From: RGIG8775 sp045128735
GTDB lineage: Bacteria > Bacillota > Clostridia > Oscillospirales > CAG-272
Assembly (NCBI GenBank): GCA_045128735.1
Contig: JBGVRT010000120.1
Coordinates: 1 to 64,000, forward strand
DNA length: 64,000 nucleotides
Reading direction: 5' to 3'
Each line of letters opens with the position of its first letter. The first letter of the stretch is position 1. The notes under the pieces were generated by a model. The model was not told the DNA's origin. It searched no databases and saw only the letters and a list, made by a program, of their open reading frames with translations. The translations under genes were made by a program, and so were the position numbers. This document shows, piece after piece, positions 56,362-64,000 of the stretch.

Positions 56362-59300
56362 ATGGCAAATACAGAATTCGATTCGATAAGAATAGGTCTG
56401 GCTTCTCCGGACATGATAAGAGAGTGGTCTTACGGCGAGGTAACCAAGCCTGAGACTATTAACTACAGAACTCTCAAGGCTGAGGTAGGAGGTCTTTTCT
56501 GTGAAAAGATCTTTGGCCCCACCAAGGACGGCGCTTGTATGTGCGGTAAGTATAAGAACGCGCATAACCTTTCCCGCGACGGAAAGCCCCACAAGTGTGA
56601 AAAGTGCGGCGTTGAAATAACCACTAAGAAGGTAAGGCGTGAGAGAATGGGTCATATCGACCTTGCTACTCCCGTTGCACACATTTGGTATTTCAAGAGC
56701 CTTCCTAACAGAATAGCAAGTATTCTCGATATGTCTCCCAAGCAGCTTGAGCAGGTACTCTACTTCGCTGAGCACGTGGTTCTTGATCCCGGTCCCACAG
56801 ACCTTGAGGTTGGACGCGTGCTTAATGAGAGAGAGTTCTTCGAGTACACCGAGAGATATGAGAACGACTTTAGAGTAGGAATGGGTGCTGAAGCTATCAA
56901 AGAGCTTCTTTCCAAGATAGACATTCACGCTCTTGCAAAAGATCTTAAGGAGCAGCTTCAGAGCGCAAAGGCAGGACAGAAGAAGGCGAAGATCGCCAAG
57001 CGCCTTGAGATCGTTGAGGCGTTCAAGAAGCCGGGTAACAACCTTACCTGGATGATTCTTGACGCTATCCCCGTTCTTCCTCCCGATATCAGACCTATGG
57101 TTCAGCTTGACGGCGGACGCTTTGCTTCCTCCGACCTTAACGAGCTTTACCGCAGAGTTATCAGCAGAAATAACCGTCTTAAGAAGCTTATAGAGATCCG
57201 TACCCCCGAAATAGTTATCCGTAACGAGAAGCGTATGCTTCAAGAAGCGGTTGACGCACTTATTGATAACGGACGCAGAGGTAAGCCTGTAACAGGACCC
57301 TCCAACCGTCCTCTCAAGTCGCTGTCTGAAATGCTCCGCGGTAAGCAGGGACGTTTCCGTCAGAACCTTCTTGGTAAGCGTGTTGACTATTCGGGACGTT
57401 CGGTTATCGTCGTAGGTCCTACTCTTAAGATCTATCAGTGCGGTCTTCCCAAGGAGATGGCGCTTGAGCTCTTCAAGCCCTTCGTGGTAAAACGCCTTAC
57501 TGAAATGCAGAAGGCTACCAACGTTAAGGACGCTCAGAAGAAGATAGACAGAGCATACCTCTATCCCGAGGTTTGGGATGCGCTTGAAAATGTTATTAAG
57601 GAGCACCCGGTACTTCTTAACCGTGCTCCTACGCTTCACAGACTTTCTATTCAGGCGTTCGAGCCTGTGCTTGTTGAGGGACGCGCTATAAAGCTTCATC
57701 CCCTTGTATGTACAGCGTTTAACGCTGACTTTGACGGCGACCAGATGCCGGTTCACGTTCCGCTTTCGGCAGAGGCTCAGGCAGAGGCAAGATTCCTTAT
57801 GCTCTCGGCTAATAACCTTCTTAAGCCCATGGACGGACGCGCAGTTACCGTTCCTACCCAGGACATGATCCTCGGTTCTTACTACCTTACCATGGATAAG
57901 CCCGGTGAGCCCGGTGAGGGAAGAGTGTTCCGCGACTTCAATGAGGCTATGATGGCTTACGAGAATAAGCAGCTCGGACTTCACGCGCCCATTAAGGTAA
58001 GAGTTGAAAAGGAAATCGACGGCGTAAAGCGTTCCAAGATAATCGACGCAACTCTTGGTAGACTTATATTCAACAGACCTCTTCCTCAGGACCTCGGTTT
58101 CGTTGACAGAACAGATCCCGAAAAGGCGTTTGATCTTGAAATAACCTTCGTTACCAAGAAAAAGCAGCTTGGTCAAATCATTGACAACTGTATAAAGAAG
58201 CACGGCTCTGCGGTCTGCGCAAAGATGCTTGACGATATCAAGGAAATGGGTTATAAGTATTCGACCCGCGCTTCCTTCTCTATCTCGGTATACGATATGA
58301 CTATTCCCGAGAAGAAGGAGACATATATTAAGGAAGCTGAAAAGAAGGTTGAAGAGATCCACAAGTTCTATAACCGCGGTGTCCTCGCTGAGGATGAGCG
58401 TTACAGCAACGTCGTTAAGGTTTGGGAGGATACAACAAAGCAGGTAACCGACGCGCTTAACGATAGCTTCTCGGTATTCAACCCCATCAGAATAATGGCT
58501 GACTCGGGTGCCCGTGGTTCTATGCAGCAGATGAGACAGCTTGCCGGTATGCGTGGACTTATGTTCTCTGCAACAGGTAAGACGGTGGAAATTCCCATCA
58601 AGTCTAACTTCCGCGAGGGTCTTAACATTACCGAGTACTTTATGGGTGCTCGTGCATCGCGTAAGTCGCTTTCGGATACGGCGCTTCGTACGGCCGACTC
58701 GGGTTACCTTACCCGCCGTCTCGTAGACGTTTCTCAGGAAGTTATCGTCCGTGAGGAGAAGTGCGATACCGTAAGGGGCGCATGGATAACCGAAATTGCA
58801 AACGACGGCGACGGAAAGCCGCTTGAGTCACTTCAGGACAGAATTATAGGCAGATATACCATCGGTCCCGTTGTTCATCCCGAAACCGGCGAGATAATCG
58901 TTGGCGATGACGAAATGATCACCGATGAGCAGGCTAACGCAATCGTTGCCGCAGGTATTGATAAGGTTTATATCAGAACTATCATTCAGTGTCACTCCCG
59001 CTTCGGCGTTTGTGCTCACTGCTACGGTGCTGACCTTGCTTCGGGCAAGAGAGTAAACGTAGGTGAGGCTGTCGGTATTATCGCGGCTCAGTCTATCGGT
59101 GAGCCCGGTACACAGCTTACCATGAGAACCTTCCACACGGGTGGTGTCGCAGGTTCGGATATTACTCAGGGTCTTCCCAGAGTTGAAGAGCTTTTCGAGG
59201 CAAGACAGCCTAAGAAGGCGGCTGTTATGACCGAGCATAGCGGTATTGCTCATATCCAGATCGGTGAAAATGCAAACGTTCGTGAGGTCGTTGTTCATTC

Positions 59301-59952
59301 CGAGGAGACAGGCGAGCTTGTTAAGTATCCTATCCCCTACGGTATGAAGATCGCTATCGCTGACGGTGAGCATATCGTAAGAGGTCAGGGAATAACTGAG
59401 GGAAGCAAGGCTCCCGCGGATATTATGAGAATTTGCGGACTTGATGCGGTTTATGACTACATCATTAAGGAAATTCAGAAGGTTTACCGTTCTCAGTCCT
59501 GTGATGTTAACGATAAGCATATCGAAATTATCGCCCGTCAGATGACAAGACGCTTCCGCGTTGATGAGGGCGGAGATACAGACCTCCTTGTAGGTTCTAT
59601 CGTTGATATGACCGAGCTCGAGGACGAAAATAACAGAATCCAGGCGCGCATTGACGCAGGTGAGCGTGAGCTTCGCCTTGCTGAGGGCTCTCCCGTGCTT
59701 CTCGGTATTACAAAGGCTTCGCTTCAGACAGAGTCCTTCTTGTCTGCTGCATCCTTCCAGGAGACCACAAGAGTTCTTACCGATGCCGCTATCAAGCGTA
59801 AGGTTGACCACCTTATCGGTCTTAAGGAGAACGTTATTATCGGTAAGCTTATTCCCGCAGGTACGGGTATGCAGTGCTACCGTGACGTCGGAGTTGTTCG
59901 CGCTGAAGAGCCTTCGGCAGAGAACACCGAGGAGACAAATACCAATAACTGA
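56362..59952 (+). CDS. rpoC: RNA polymerase beta-prime subunit
   Basis: A 1196-residue beta-prime subunit. It has the N-terminal zinc ribbon (CMCGKYKNAH, HKCEKCGVE), the clamp, the catalytic loop NADFDGDQM (N454 to M462, Asp456, 458 and 460 binding Mg), the bridge-helix region (GARGSMQQMRQLAGMRGLM) and the second Cys cluster (IQCHSRFGVCAHCYG). Start ATG 56362 has GGAG upstream; the gene is 18 bases after rpoB. The C-terminal tail (EEPSAENTEETNTNN) is acidic and variable. Length is the usual short Bacillota form. Confidence 0.98.
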   Translation: MANTEFDSIRIGLASPDMIREWSYGEVTKPETINYRTLKAEVGGLFCEKIFGPTKDGACMCGKYKNAHNLSRDGKPHKCEKCGVEITTKKVRRERMGHIDLATPVAHIWYFKSLPNRIASILDMSPKQLEQVLYFAEHVVLDPGPTDLEVGRVLNEREFFEYTERYENDFRVGMGAEAIKELLSKIDIHALAKDLKEQLQSAKAGQKKAKIAKRLEIVEAFKKPGNNLTWMILDAIPVLPPDIRPMVQLDGGRFASSDLNELYRRVISRNNRLKKLIEIRTPEIVIRNEKRMLQEAVDALIDNGRRGKPVTGPSNRPLKSLSEMLRGKQGRFRQNLLGKRVDYSGRSVIVVGPTLKIYQCGLPKEMALELFKPFVVKRLTEMQKATNVKDAQKKIDRAYLYPEVWDALENVIKEHPVLLNRAPTLHRLSIQAFEPVLVEGRAIKLHPLVCTAFNADFDGDQMPVHVPLSAEAQAEARFLMLSANNLLKPMDGRAVTVPTQDMILGSYYLTMDKPGEPGEGRVFRDFNEAMMAYENKQLGLHAPIKVRVEKEIDGVKRSKIIDATLGRLIFNRPLPQDLGFVDRTDPEKAFDLEITFVTKKKQLGQIIDNCIKKHGSAVCAKMLDDIKEMGYKYSTRASFSISVYDMTIPEKKETYIKEAEKKVEEIHKFYNRGVLAEDERYSNVVKVWEDTTKQVTDALNDSFSVFNPIRIMADSGARGSMQQMRQLAGMRGLMFSATGKTVEIPIKSNFREGLNITEYFMGARASRKSLSDTALRTADSGYLTRRLVDVSQEVIVREEKCDTVRGAWITEIANDGDGKPLESLQDRIIGRYTIGPVVHPETGEIIVGDDEMITDEQANAIVAAGIDKVYIRTIIQCHSRFGVCAHCYGADLASGKRVNVGEAVGIIAAQSIGEPGTQLTMRTFHTGGVAGSDITQGLPRVEELFEARQPKKAAVMTEHSGIAHIQIGENANVREVVVHSEETGELVKYPIPYGMKIAIADGEHIVRGQGITEGSKAPADIMRICGLDAVYDYIIKEIQKVYRSQSCDVNDKHIEIIARQMTRRFRVDEGGDTDLLVGSIVDMTELEDENNRIQARIDAGERELRLAEGSPVLLGITKASLQTESFLSAASFQETTRVLTDAAIKRKVDHLIGLKENVIIGKLIPAGTGMQCYRDVGVVRAEEPSAENTEETNTNN

Positions 59953-59961
59953 TAAATTTTA

Positions 59962-59991
59962 CCTTGTCTGCCGCTTTTGCGGCAGACAAGG
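59962..59991 (+). terminator. Hairpin after rpoC
   Basis: CCTTGTCTGCCGC and GCGGCAGACAAGG form a perfect 13-bp stem with a 4-base loop. GCGATTTTGCG follows, so the T-run is poor but the stem is very stable. Confidence 0.78.
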
Positions 59992-60117
59992 GCGATTTTG
60001 CGTTTAGAGAAGCTTCAAACAGCTTGAAAAAGGCGTGTGTTTATCAACAATAAAACAAACGGGCGAGCAGTTCTTTTTGTGCAAAAGGGAGAAATTTATC
60101 TGTAATTCGCTTCGCTG

Positions 60118-60146
60118 TTGACAAATGCTCGGGTTTGTGATACAAT
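60118..60146 (+). promoter_or_regulatory. rpsL-rpsG-fusA promoter
   Basis: TTGACA, 17-bp spacer, TACAAT, about 117 bases before rpsL. Confidence 0.88.
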
Positions 60147-60262
60147 AAAGTGTAATTTTGCGGTCACAAGCCGCAAGACTGCTCAAAAACGGCAGTAACG
60201 CTTGTGCCGAGAGGCGCGCGCGTCTGTATATAAACATTAAATTTTGAAGAAGGAGGAGAAAA

Positions 60263-60676
60263 ATGCCAACCTTTAACCAACTCGTAAGACAGGGCCGCAG
60301 CGATAAGGTGTACAAGTCCAAAGCACCCGTGCTTCAGAAGGGCTTTAACGCACTTAACAACGTTGCAACTGATCAGCCTTCGCCCCAGAAGAGAGGCGTA
60401 TGCACAAAGGTTTCCACAACCAGCCCCAAGAAGCCTAACTCGGCACTTCGTAAGATCGCCAGAGTAAGACTTACAAACGGTCTTGAAGCAACAACTTACA
60501 TTCCCGGTATCGGACACAACTTGCAGGAGCACTCTGTTGTCCTTATCCGCGGAGGAAGAGTTCGTGACCTTCCCGGTGTACGTTATCACATTATCCGTGG
60601 TACGCTTGATGCACAGGGCGTTGCAAACCGTAATCAAAGCCGTTCCAAGTACGGCGCAAAGGCTCCCAAGAAATAA
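60263..60676 (+). CDS. rpsL: Ribosomal protein S12
   Basis: A 137-residue 30S protein, part of the decoding centre. It has TSPKKPNSALRKIARVRLTN (K56 equals E. coli K43) and HSVVLIRGGRVRDLPGVRYH. In the second motif R101 stands where E. coli has K88, a site where Lys to Arg lowers streptomycin sensitivity in several bacteria. Residue 28-40 (FNALNNVATDQPS) forms the insert of about 13 residues seen in many Bacillota S12 proteins. The start follows AAGGAGGAG. First gene of the str operon. Confidence 0.97.
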   Translation: MPTFNQLVRQGRSDKVYKSKAPVLQKGFNALNNVATDQPSPQKRGVCTKVSTTSPKKPNSALRKIARVRLTNGLEATTYIPGIGHNLQEHSVVLIRGGRVRDLPGVRYHIIRGTLDAQGVANRNQSRSKYGAKAPKK

Positions 60677-60826
60677 TTAAGGGAGAAACAGGTATAAAGC
60701 AAATAAGCTTGCCCGTCAAAAGTTGTAATAAATTTAATGTTTATATATCAACCTCGACGTGCGCTTACAGAAGATGCTTTTGAGTACCAATGAATTCATG
60801 CAAATTTAATGAAGGAGGGAAGAACA

Positions 60827-61297
60827 GTGCCAAGAAGAGGTAAAATTTCTAAAAGAGACGTGTTGCCGGATCCTCTGTACGGATCTAAGCTTGTAACAAA
60901 GCTTATCAACAACGTAATGTATGATGGCAAGAAGGGTGTAGCACAGAAGATCGTATACGACGCATTCAAGATCGTAGAAGAGAAGGCTGGCCAGAACGCC
61001 CTTGAGATGTTCCAGGAAGCTCTTGAGAACATCATGCCCAAGCTTGAGGTTAAGGCTCGCCGTGTAGGTGGTTCTACCTATCAGGTACCTATGGAGGTAA
61101 GAGCTGAACGCCGTCAGACACTTGGTCTTAGATGGCTCGTAAGTTATTCCAGAACTCGTGGCGAACGCACAATGGCAGAGCGCCTTGCAGCCGAAATTAT
61201 GGATGCAAAGAACAGCGCAGGCGGAGCGTTCAAGAAGAAGGAAGAAACACACAGAATGGCAGAGGCTAATAAGGCGTTTGCTCATTACAGATATTAA
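60827..61297 (+). CDS. rpsG: Ribosomal protein S7
   Basis: A 156-residue 30S head protein that nucleates assembly on 16S rRNA. It starts at GTG 60827, set by AAGGAGGG 8 bases upstream and matching the family start MPRRGKISKRDVLPDP, rather than the ATG a few codons before. It ends RMAEANKAFAHYRY, the normal C-terminus. It shows YDGKKGVAQKIVYDAF and VGGSTYQVPMEVRAERR. It is 150 bases after rpsL in the str operon. Confidence 0.97.
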   Translation: MPRRGKISKRDVLPDPLYGSKLVTKLINNVMYDGKKGVAQKIVYDAFKIVEEKAGQNALEMFQEALENIMPKLEVKARRVGGSTYQVPMEVRAERRQTLGLRWLVSYSRTRGERTMAERLAAEIMDAKNSAGGAFKKKEETHRMAEANKAFAHYRY

Positions 61298-61313
61298 TAA
61301 GGAGACCTGATAT

Positions 61314-63398
61314 ATGCCAAGAGAATATTCGCTTGAGCGTACACGAAATATCGGTATCATGGCTCACATCGATGCCGGTAAAACAACAACGACCGAAAGA
61401 ATTCTTTTCTATACAGGTAAGACACACAAAATCGGTGAGACCCACGATGGTTCTGCGACAATGGACTGGATGGAGCAGGAGCAGGAAAGAGGTATTACAA
61501 TCACCTCTGCTGCAACTACTTGCTTCTGGAAGGAAAACCGCATAAACATCATCGATACTCCCGGTCACGTTGACTTTACCGTTGAGGTTGAGCGTTCGCT
61601 TCGTGTACTTGACGGTTCAGTAACGGTACTTTGTGCAAAGGGCGGAGTTGAGCCTCAGTCCGAGACTGTTTGGAGACAGGCAGACAAGTACAGAGTTCCG
61701 CGTATGGCCTATGTAAACAAAATGGATATCACCGGCGCGAACTTCTATCGCGTTGTTGATATGATGAAGGATAGACTTCATGCAAACGCAGTTCCGATTC
61801 AGCTCCCCATCGGTGCTGAAAGCTTGTTCAAGGGTATCATTGACCTTATGAACATGGAGGCTGACGTTTATTACGATGACGAAGGTAAGGATATGAGAGT
61901 TGAGCCCATTCCCGCAGATATGATGGAAAAGGCTCAGGAATACCACGACGCAATGGTTGAGTCGATTTGCGAGACCGACGAGGCTCTCTTCGAGAAGTAC
62001 TGCGGCGGTGAGGAAATCACTGTTGAGGAGCTTAAGGCTGCTCTTCGTAAGGCTACTATCGATAACCTTATTGTTCCCGTTGTTTGCGGTACTTCTTACC
62101 GTAACAAGGGAGTTCAGAAGCTGCTTGACGCAGTTATCGACTATATGCCCAACCCCCTTGACATTCCCGCTATTAAGGGTATCAACCCCAACACCGAGGA
62201 AGAAGAGGAGAGACCTGCAGACGATAACGCGCCTTTCTCAGCTCTCGCGTTCAAGATTATGACAGACCCATACGTTGGAAAGCTTTGCTTCTTCCGCGTA
62301 TATTCGGGTATAGTCAATGCGGGTACAACCGTATATAACCCCGGTAAGCGCCAGAGAGAGCGTTTCGGACGTATTCTTCAGATGCACGCAAATGACCGTA
62401 CCGATATCGATTGCTGCTATTGCGGTGACATCGCGGCTGTTATCGGTATAAAGAATACCACCACAGGTGATACTCTTTGTGATGAAAAGCATCCCATTAT
62501 CCTTGAGACAATGGAATTCCCCGAACCCGTTATCCGTGTTGCTATCGAGCCTAAGACTCGCGCAGGTCAGGAAAAGATGGGCGTAGCTCTTGCAAAGCTT
62601 GCAGAGGAAGATCCCACATTCAGAACCTACACTGATGAGGAAACAGGCCAGACTATCATCGCAGGTATGGGTGAGCTCCACCTTGAAATTATCGTTGACA
62701 GACTTCTTCGTGAGTTTAAGGTCGAGGCTAACATCGGTAAGCCTCAGGTTGCTTATAAGGAGACTATACGTAAGCAGGTTAACCACGAGTGCAAGTACAA
62801 GCGTCAGTCGGGTGGTAGCGGTCAGTACGGTCACGTTAAGATCATTCTTGAGCCTAACGAGGCAGGTAAGGGTTACGAGTTTATCAACTCCGTAACAGGC
62901 GGTGCTATTCCCAAGGAATACATCGAGCCCGTTAACCAGGGTATTCAGGGTGCTATGCAGAACGGTGTTCTTGCAGGCTACAACGTCGTTGACGTTAAGG
63001 TTACCCTTTACGACGGTTCTTATCACGAGGTTGACTCGTCTGAAATGGCGTTTAAGATCGCAGGTTCTATGGCATTCAAGGAAGCTATGCGTATGGCTGA
63101 CCCCGTGCTTACAGAGCCTATGATGAAGGTTGTTACTATCGTTCCCGATGATTATATGGGTGACGTTATTGGCGACTTTAACTCTCGTAGAGGACAAATT
63201 CAGTCTATGGAAGCAGGAAGCGGCGGAGTTCAGGAAATTACCGCATTTGTTCCTCTTTCCGAAATGTTCGGTTATGCTACAGATCTTCGTTCCAAGACTC
63301 AGGGACGCGGACTCTATTCTATGGAGCCCAGCCACTTTGCAGAAGTTCCTAAGTCTATTCAGGAAGGTATCATAACAGCACGCGCAAAGAACAATTAA
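61314..63398 (+). CDS. fusA: Elongation factor G
   Basis: A 694-residue translocase GTPase. G motifs are IMAHIDAGKTTTTERIL (G1), RGITITSAAT (G2), IIDTPGHVDFTVEV (G3) and YVNKMDITGAN (G4). Domains II-V follow to ITARAKNN at the end. It catalyses translocation of tRNA and mRNA on the ribosome. Start ATG 61314 follows AAGGAG, 16 bases after rpsG. Normal length; no signs of the fusidate-resistance paralogue. Confidence 0.98.
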   Translation: MPREYSLERTRNIGIMAHIDAGKTTTTERILFYTGKTHKIGETHDGSATMDWMEQEQERGITITSAATTCFWKENRINIIDTPGHVDFTVEVERSLRVLDGSVTVLCAKGGVEPQSETVWRQADKYRVPRMAYVNKMDITGANFYRVVDMMKDRLHANAVPIQLPIGAESLFKGIIDLMNMEADVYYDDEGKDMRVEPIPADMMEKAQEYHDAMVESICETDEALFEKYCGGEEITVEELKAALRKATIDNLIVPVVCGTSYRNKGVQKLLDAVIDYMPNPLDIPAIKGINPNTEEEEERPADDNAPFSALAFKIMTDPYVGKLCFFRVYSGIVNAGTTVYNPGKRQRERFGRILQMHANDRTDIDCCYCGDIAAVIGIKNTTTGDTLCDEKHPIILETMEFPEPVIRVAIEPKTRAGQEKMGVALAKLAEEDPTFRTYTDEETGQTIIAGMGELHLEIIVDRLLREFKVEANIGKPQVAYKETIRKQVNHECKYKRQSGGSGQYGHVKIILEPNEAGKGYEFINSVTGGAIPKEYIEPVNQGIQGAMQNGVLAGYNVVDVKVTLYDGSYHEVDSSEMAFKIAGSMAFKEAMRMADPVLTEPMMKVVTIVPDDYMGDVIGDFNSRRGQIQSMEAGSGGVQEITAFVPLSEMFGYATDLRSKTQGRGLYSMEPSHFAEVPKSIQEGIITARAKNN

Positions 63399-63453
63399 TT
63401 TTGTTTAACTAAATTAAAATAATTTAAGAAAATATTTATGGAGGAAATTCAAA

Positions 63454-64000
63454 ATGGCAAAATCCACATTTGAACGCACCAAGCCCCACGTAAACATTGG
63501 TACTATCGGTCACGTTGACCACGGTAAGACCACACTTACAGCAGCTATCACAAAGACCCTTTCCCTTGCTAACGGTAATATCGAGTTTATGGCATACGAC
63601 CAGATCGATAACGCTCCCGAGGAAAGAGCAAGAGGTATCACAATCAACACTCGTCACGTTGAGTACGAGACAGAGAATCGTCACTACGCACACGTTGACT
63701 GCCCCGGCCACGCAGACTATGTAAAGAACATGATTACAGGTGCTGCTCAGATGGACGGCGCAATCCTTGTTGTTGCAGGTACTGACGGACCTCTTCAGCA
63801 GACTCGTGAGCACGTTCTTCTTGCTCGTCAGGTTGGCGTTCCCGCAATTGTAGTATTCCTTAACAAGACAGACCTTGTTGACGACGAGGAGCTTCTTGAG
63901 CTTGTTGAGATGGAGATCAGAGATCTTCTTTCTCAGTATGATTTCCCCGGTGACGATATTCCGATCATCAAGGGTTCTGCTCGTAACGCTCTTGAGTCCA
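63454..64000 (+). CDS. tuf: Elongation factor Tu (5' part, cut by the window edge)
   Basis: The first 182 codons of EF-Tu. G1 is NIGTIGHVDHGKTTLTAAI, G2 RARGITINTRHVEY, G3 HVDCPGHADYVKNMITG and G4 VVFLNKTDLVDD, all intact; the frame is still open at 64000. Start ATG 63454 follows GGAGGAAATT. In the region before G2 the sequence is SLANGNIEFMAYDQIDNAPEE. The order rpsL-rpsG-fusA-tuf is the classic str operon. Confidence 0.97.
   Translation, partial: MAKSTFERTKPHVNIGTIGHVDHGKTTLTAAITKTLSLANGNIEFMAYDQIDNAPEERARGITINTRHVEYETENRHYAHVDCPGHADYVKNMITGAAQMDGAILVVAGTDGPLQQTREHVLLARQVGVPAIVVFLNKTDLVDDEELLELVEMEIRDLLSQYDFPGDDIPIIKGSARNALES

Noticed and set aside
55570..58362. A 930-codon open frame antisense to rpoB and rpoC
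   Set aside because: It is produced by the strong codon bias of the polymerase genes; it has no ribosome site, crosses the rpoB-rpoC junction and resembles no protein. The same holds for the 889-codon frame opposite the beta-galactosidase (21464-24133).
1..64000. CRISPR arrays, prophage, tRNA or rRNA genes
   Set aside because: No regularly spaced repeats, phage structural genes, cloverleaf sequences or rRNA motifs were seen on either strand by eye.

Overview
The window looks like a chromosomal segment from a gut-type, anaerobic Bacillota (class Clostridia). Supporting signs are the moderate GC content, strong AGGAGG ribosome sites, many TTGACA-17-TATAAT promoters, an Fe-type alcohol dehydrogenase, clostridial ferredoxin, NiaR-controlled NAD synthesis, a class II galT, TPP and THF riboswitches, and plant or mucus glycan enzymes. 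No phage, CRISPR array, rRNA or tRNA gene was seen.

Layout: (1) 1-3.3 kb: a flavin/iron-sulfur NfnA-type subunit, an Fe-alcohol dehydrogenase and a LysR regulator on the minus strand. (2) 3.5-7.5 kb: nadA-nadB-nadC-niaR and a rhodanese. (3) 7.6-11.7 kb: a metal-flavoured operon with a UPF0251 regulator, a small Cys/His membrane protein, an ABC ATPase, a FtsX-like permease with a His-rich loop, a lipoprotein and a NifX-like protein with a His/Cys tail. (4) 11.8-26.3 kb: central sugar metabolism, with a Crh/HPr-like protein, pfkA, a UgtP-like lipid glycosyltransferase, an AraC regulator, a Leloir operon (galK, small protein, galE, galT, GPH symporter, GH2 beta-galactosidase), a Na/Pi transporter and mgsA. 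(5) 26.4-28.5 kb: folT under a THF riboswitch, then a TPP riboswitch leading into remnants of an integrative element. (6) 28.7-39 kb: a loose set of sugar-isomerase, WbsX-like, amidohydrolase, UroD-like and GH78 genes, each with its own promoter. (7) 39-51.7 kb: housekeeping genes (ttcA, trmN6-like, ferredoxin, ricT, holB, HIT protein, aspartokinase), an (alpha/alpha)6 protein and an ABC exporter. (8) 51.8-64 kb: rpsT, rpoB, rpoC, rpsL, rpsG, fusA and the start of tuf.

The most distinctive signal is a composite DNA element present four times. It lies before the LysR gene, pfkA, the araC/galK divergent region and galK again. Each copy has two direct half-sites (TGTCCAT and TGTCAAT) exactly 21 bp apart, the inner one touching the -35 box of a 17-bp-spaced promoter, plus a distal inverted half-site about 33 bp away. 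This is the geometry expected for an AraC-family activator, and the adjacent AraC protein is the obvious candidate. It would tie lactose/galactose uptake and cleavage, the Leloir pathway, phosphofructokinase and a LysR regulator into one regulon.
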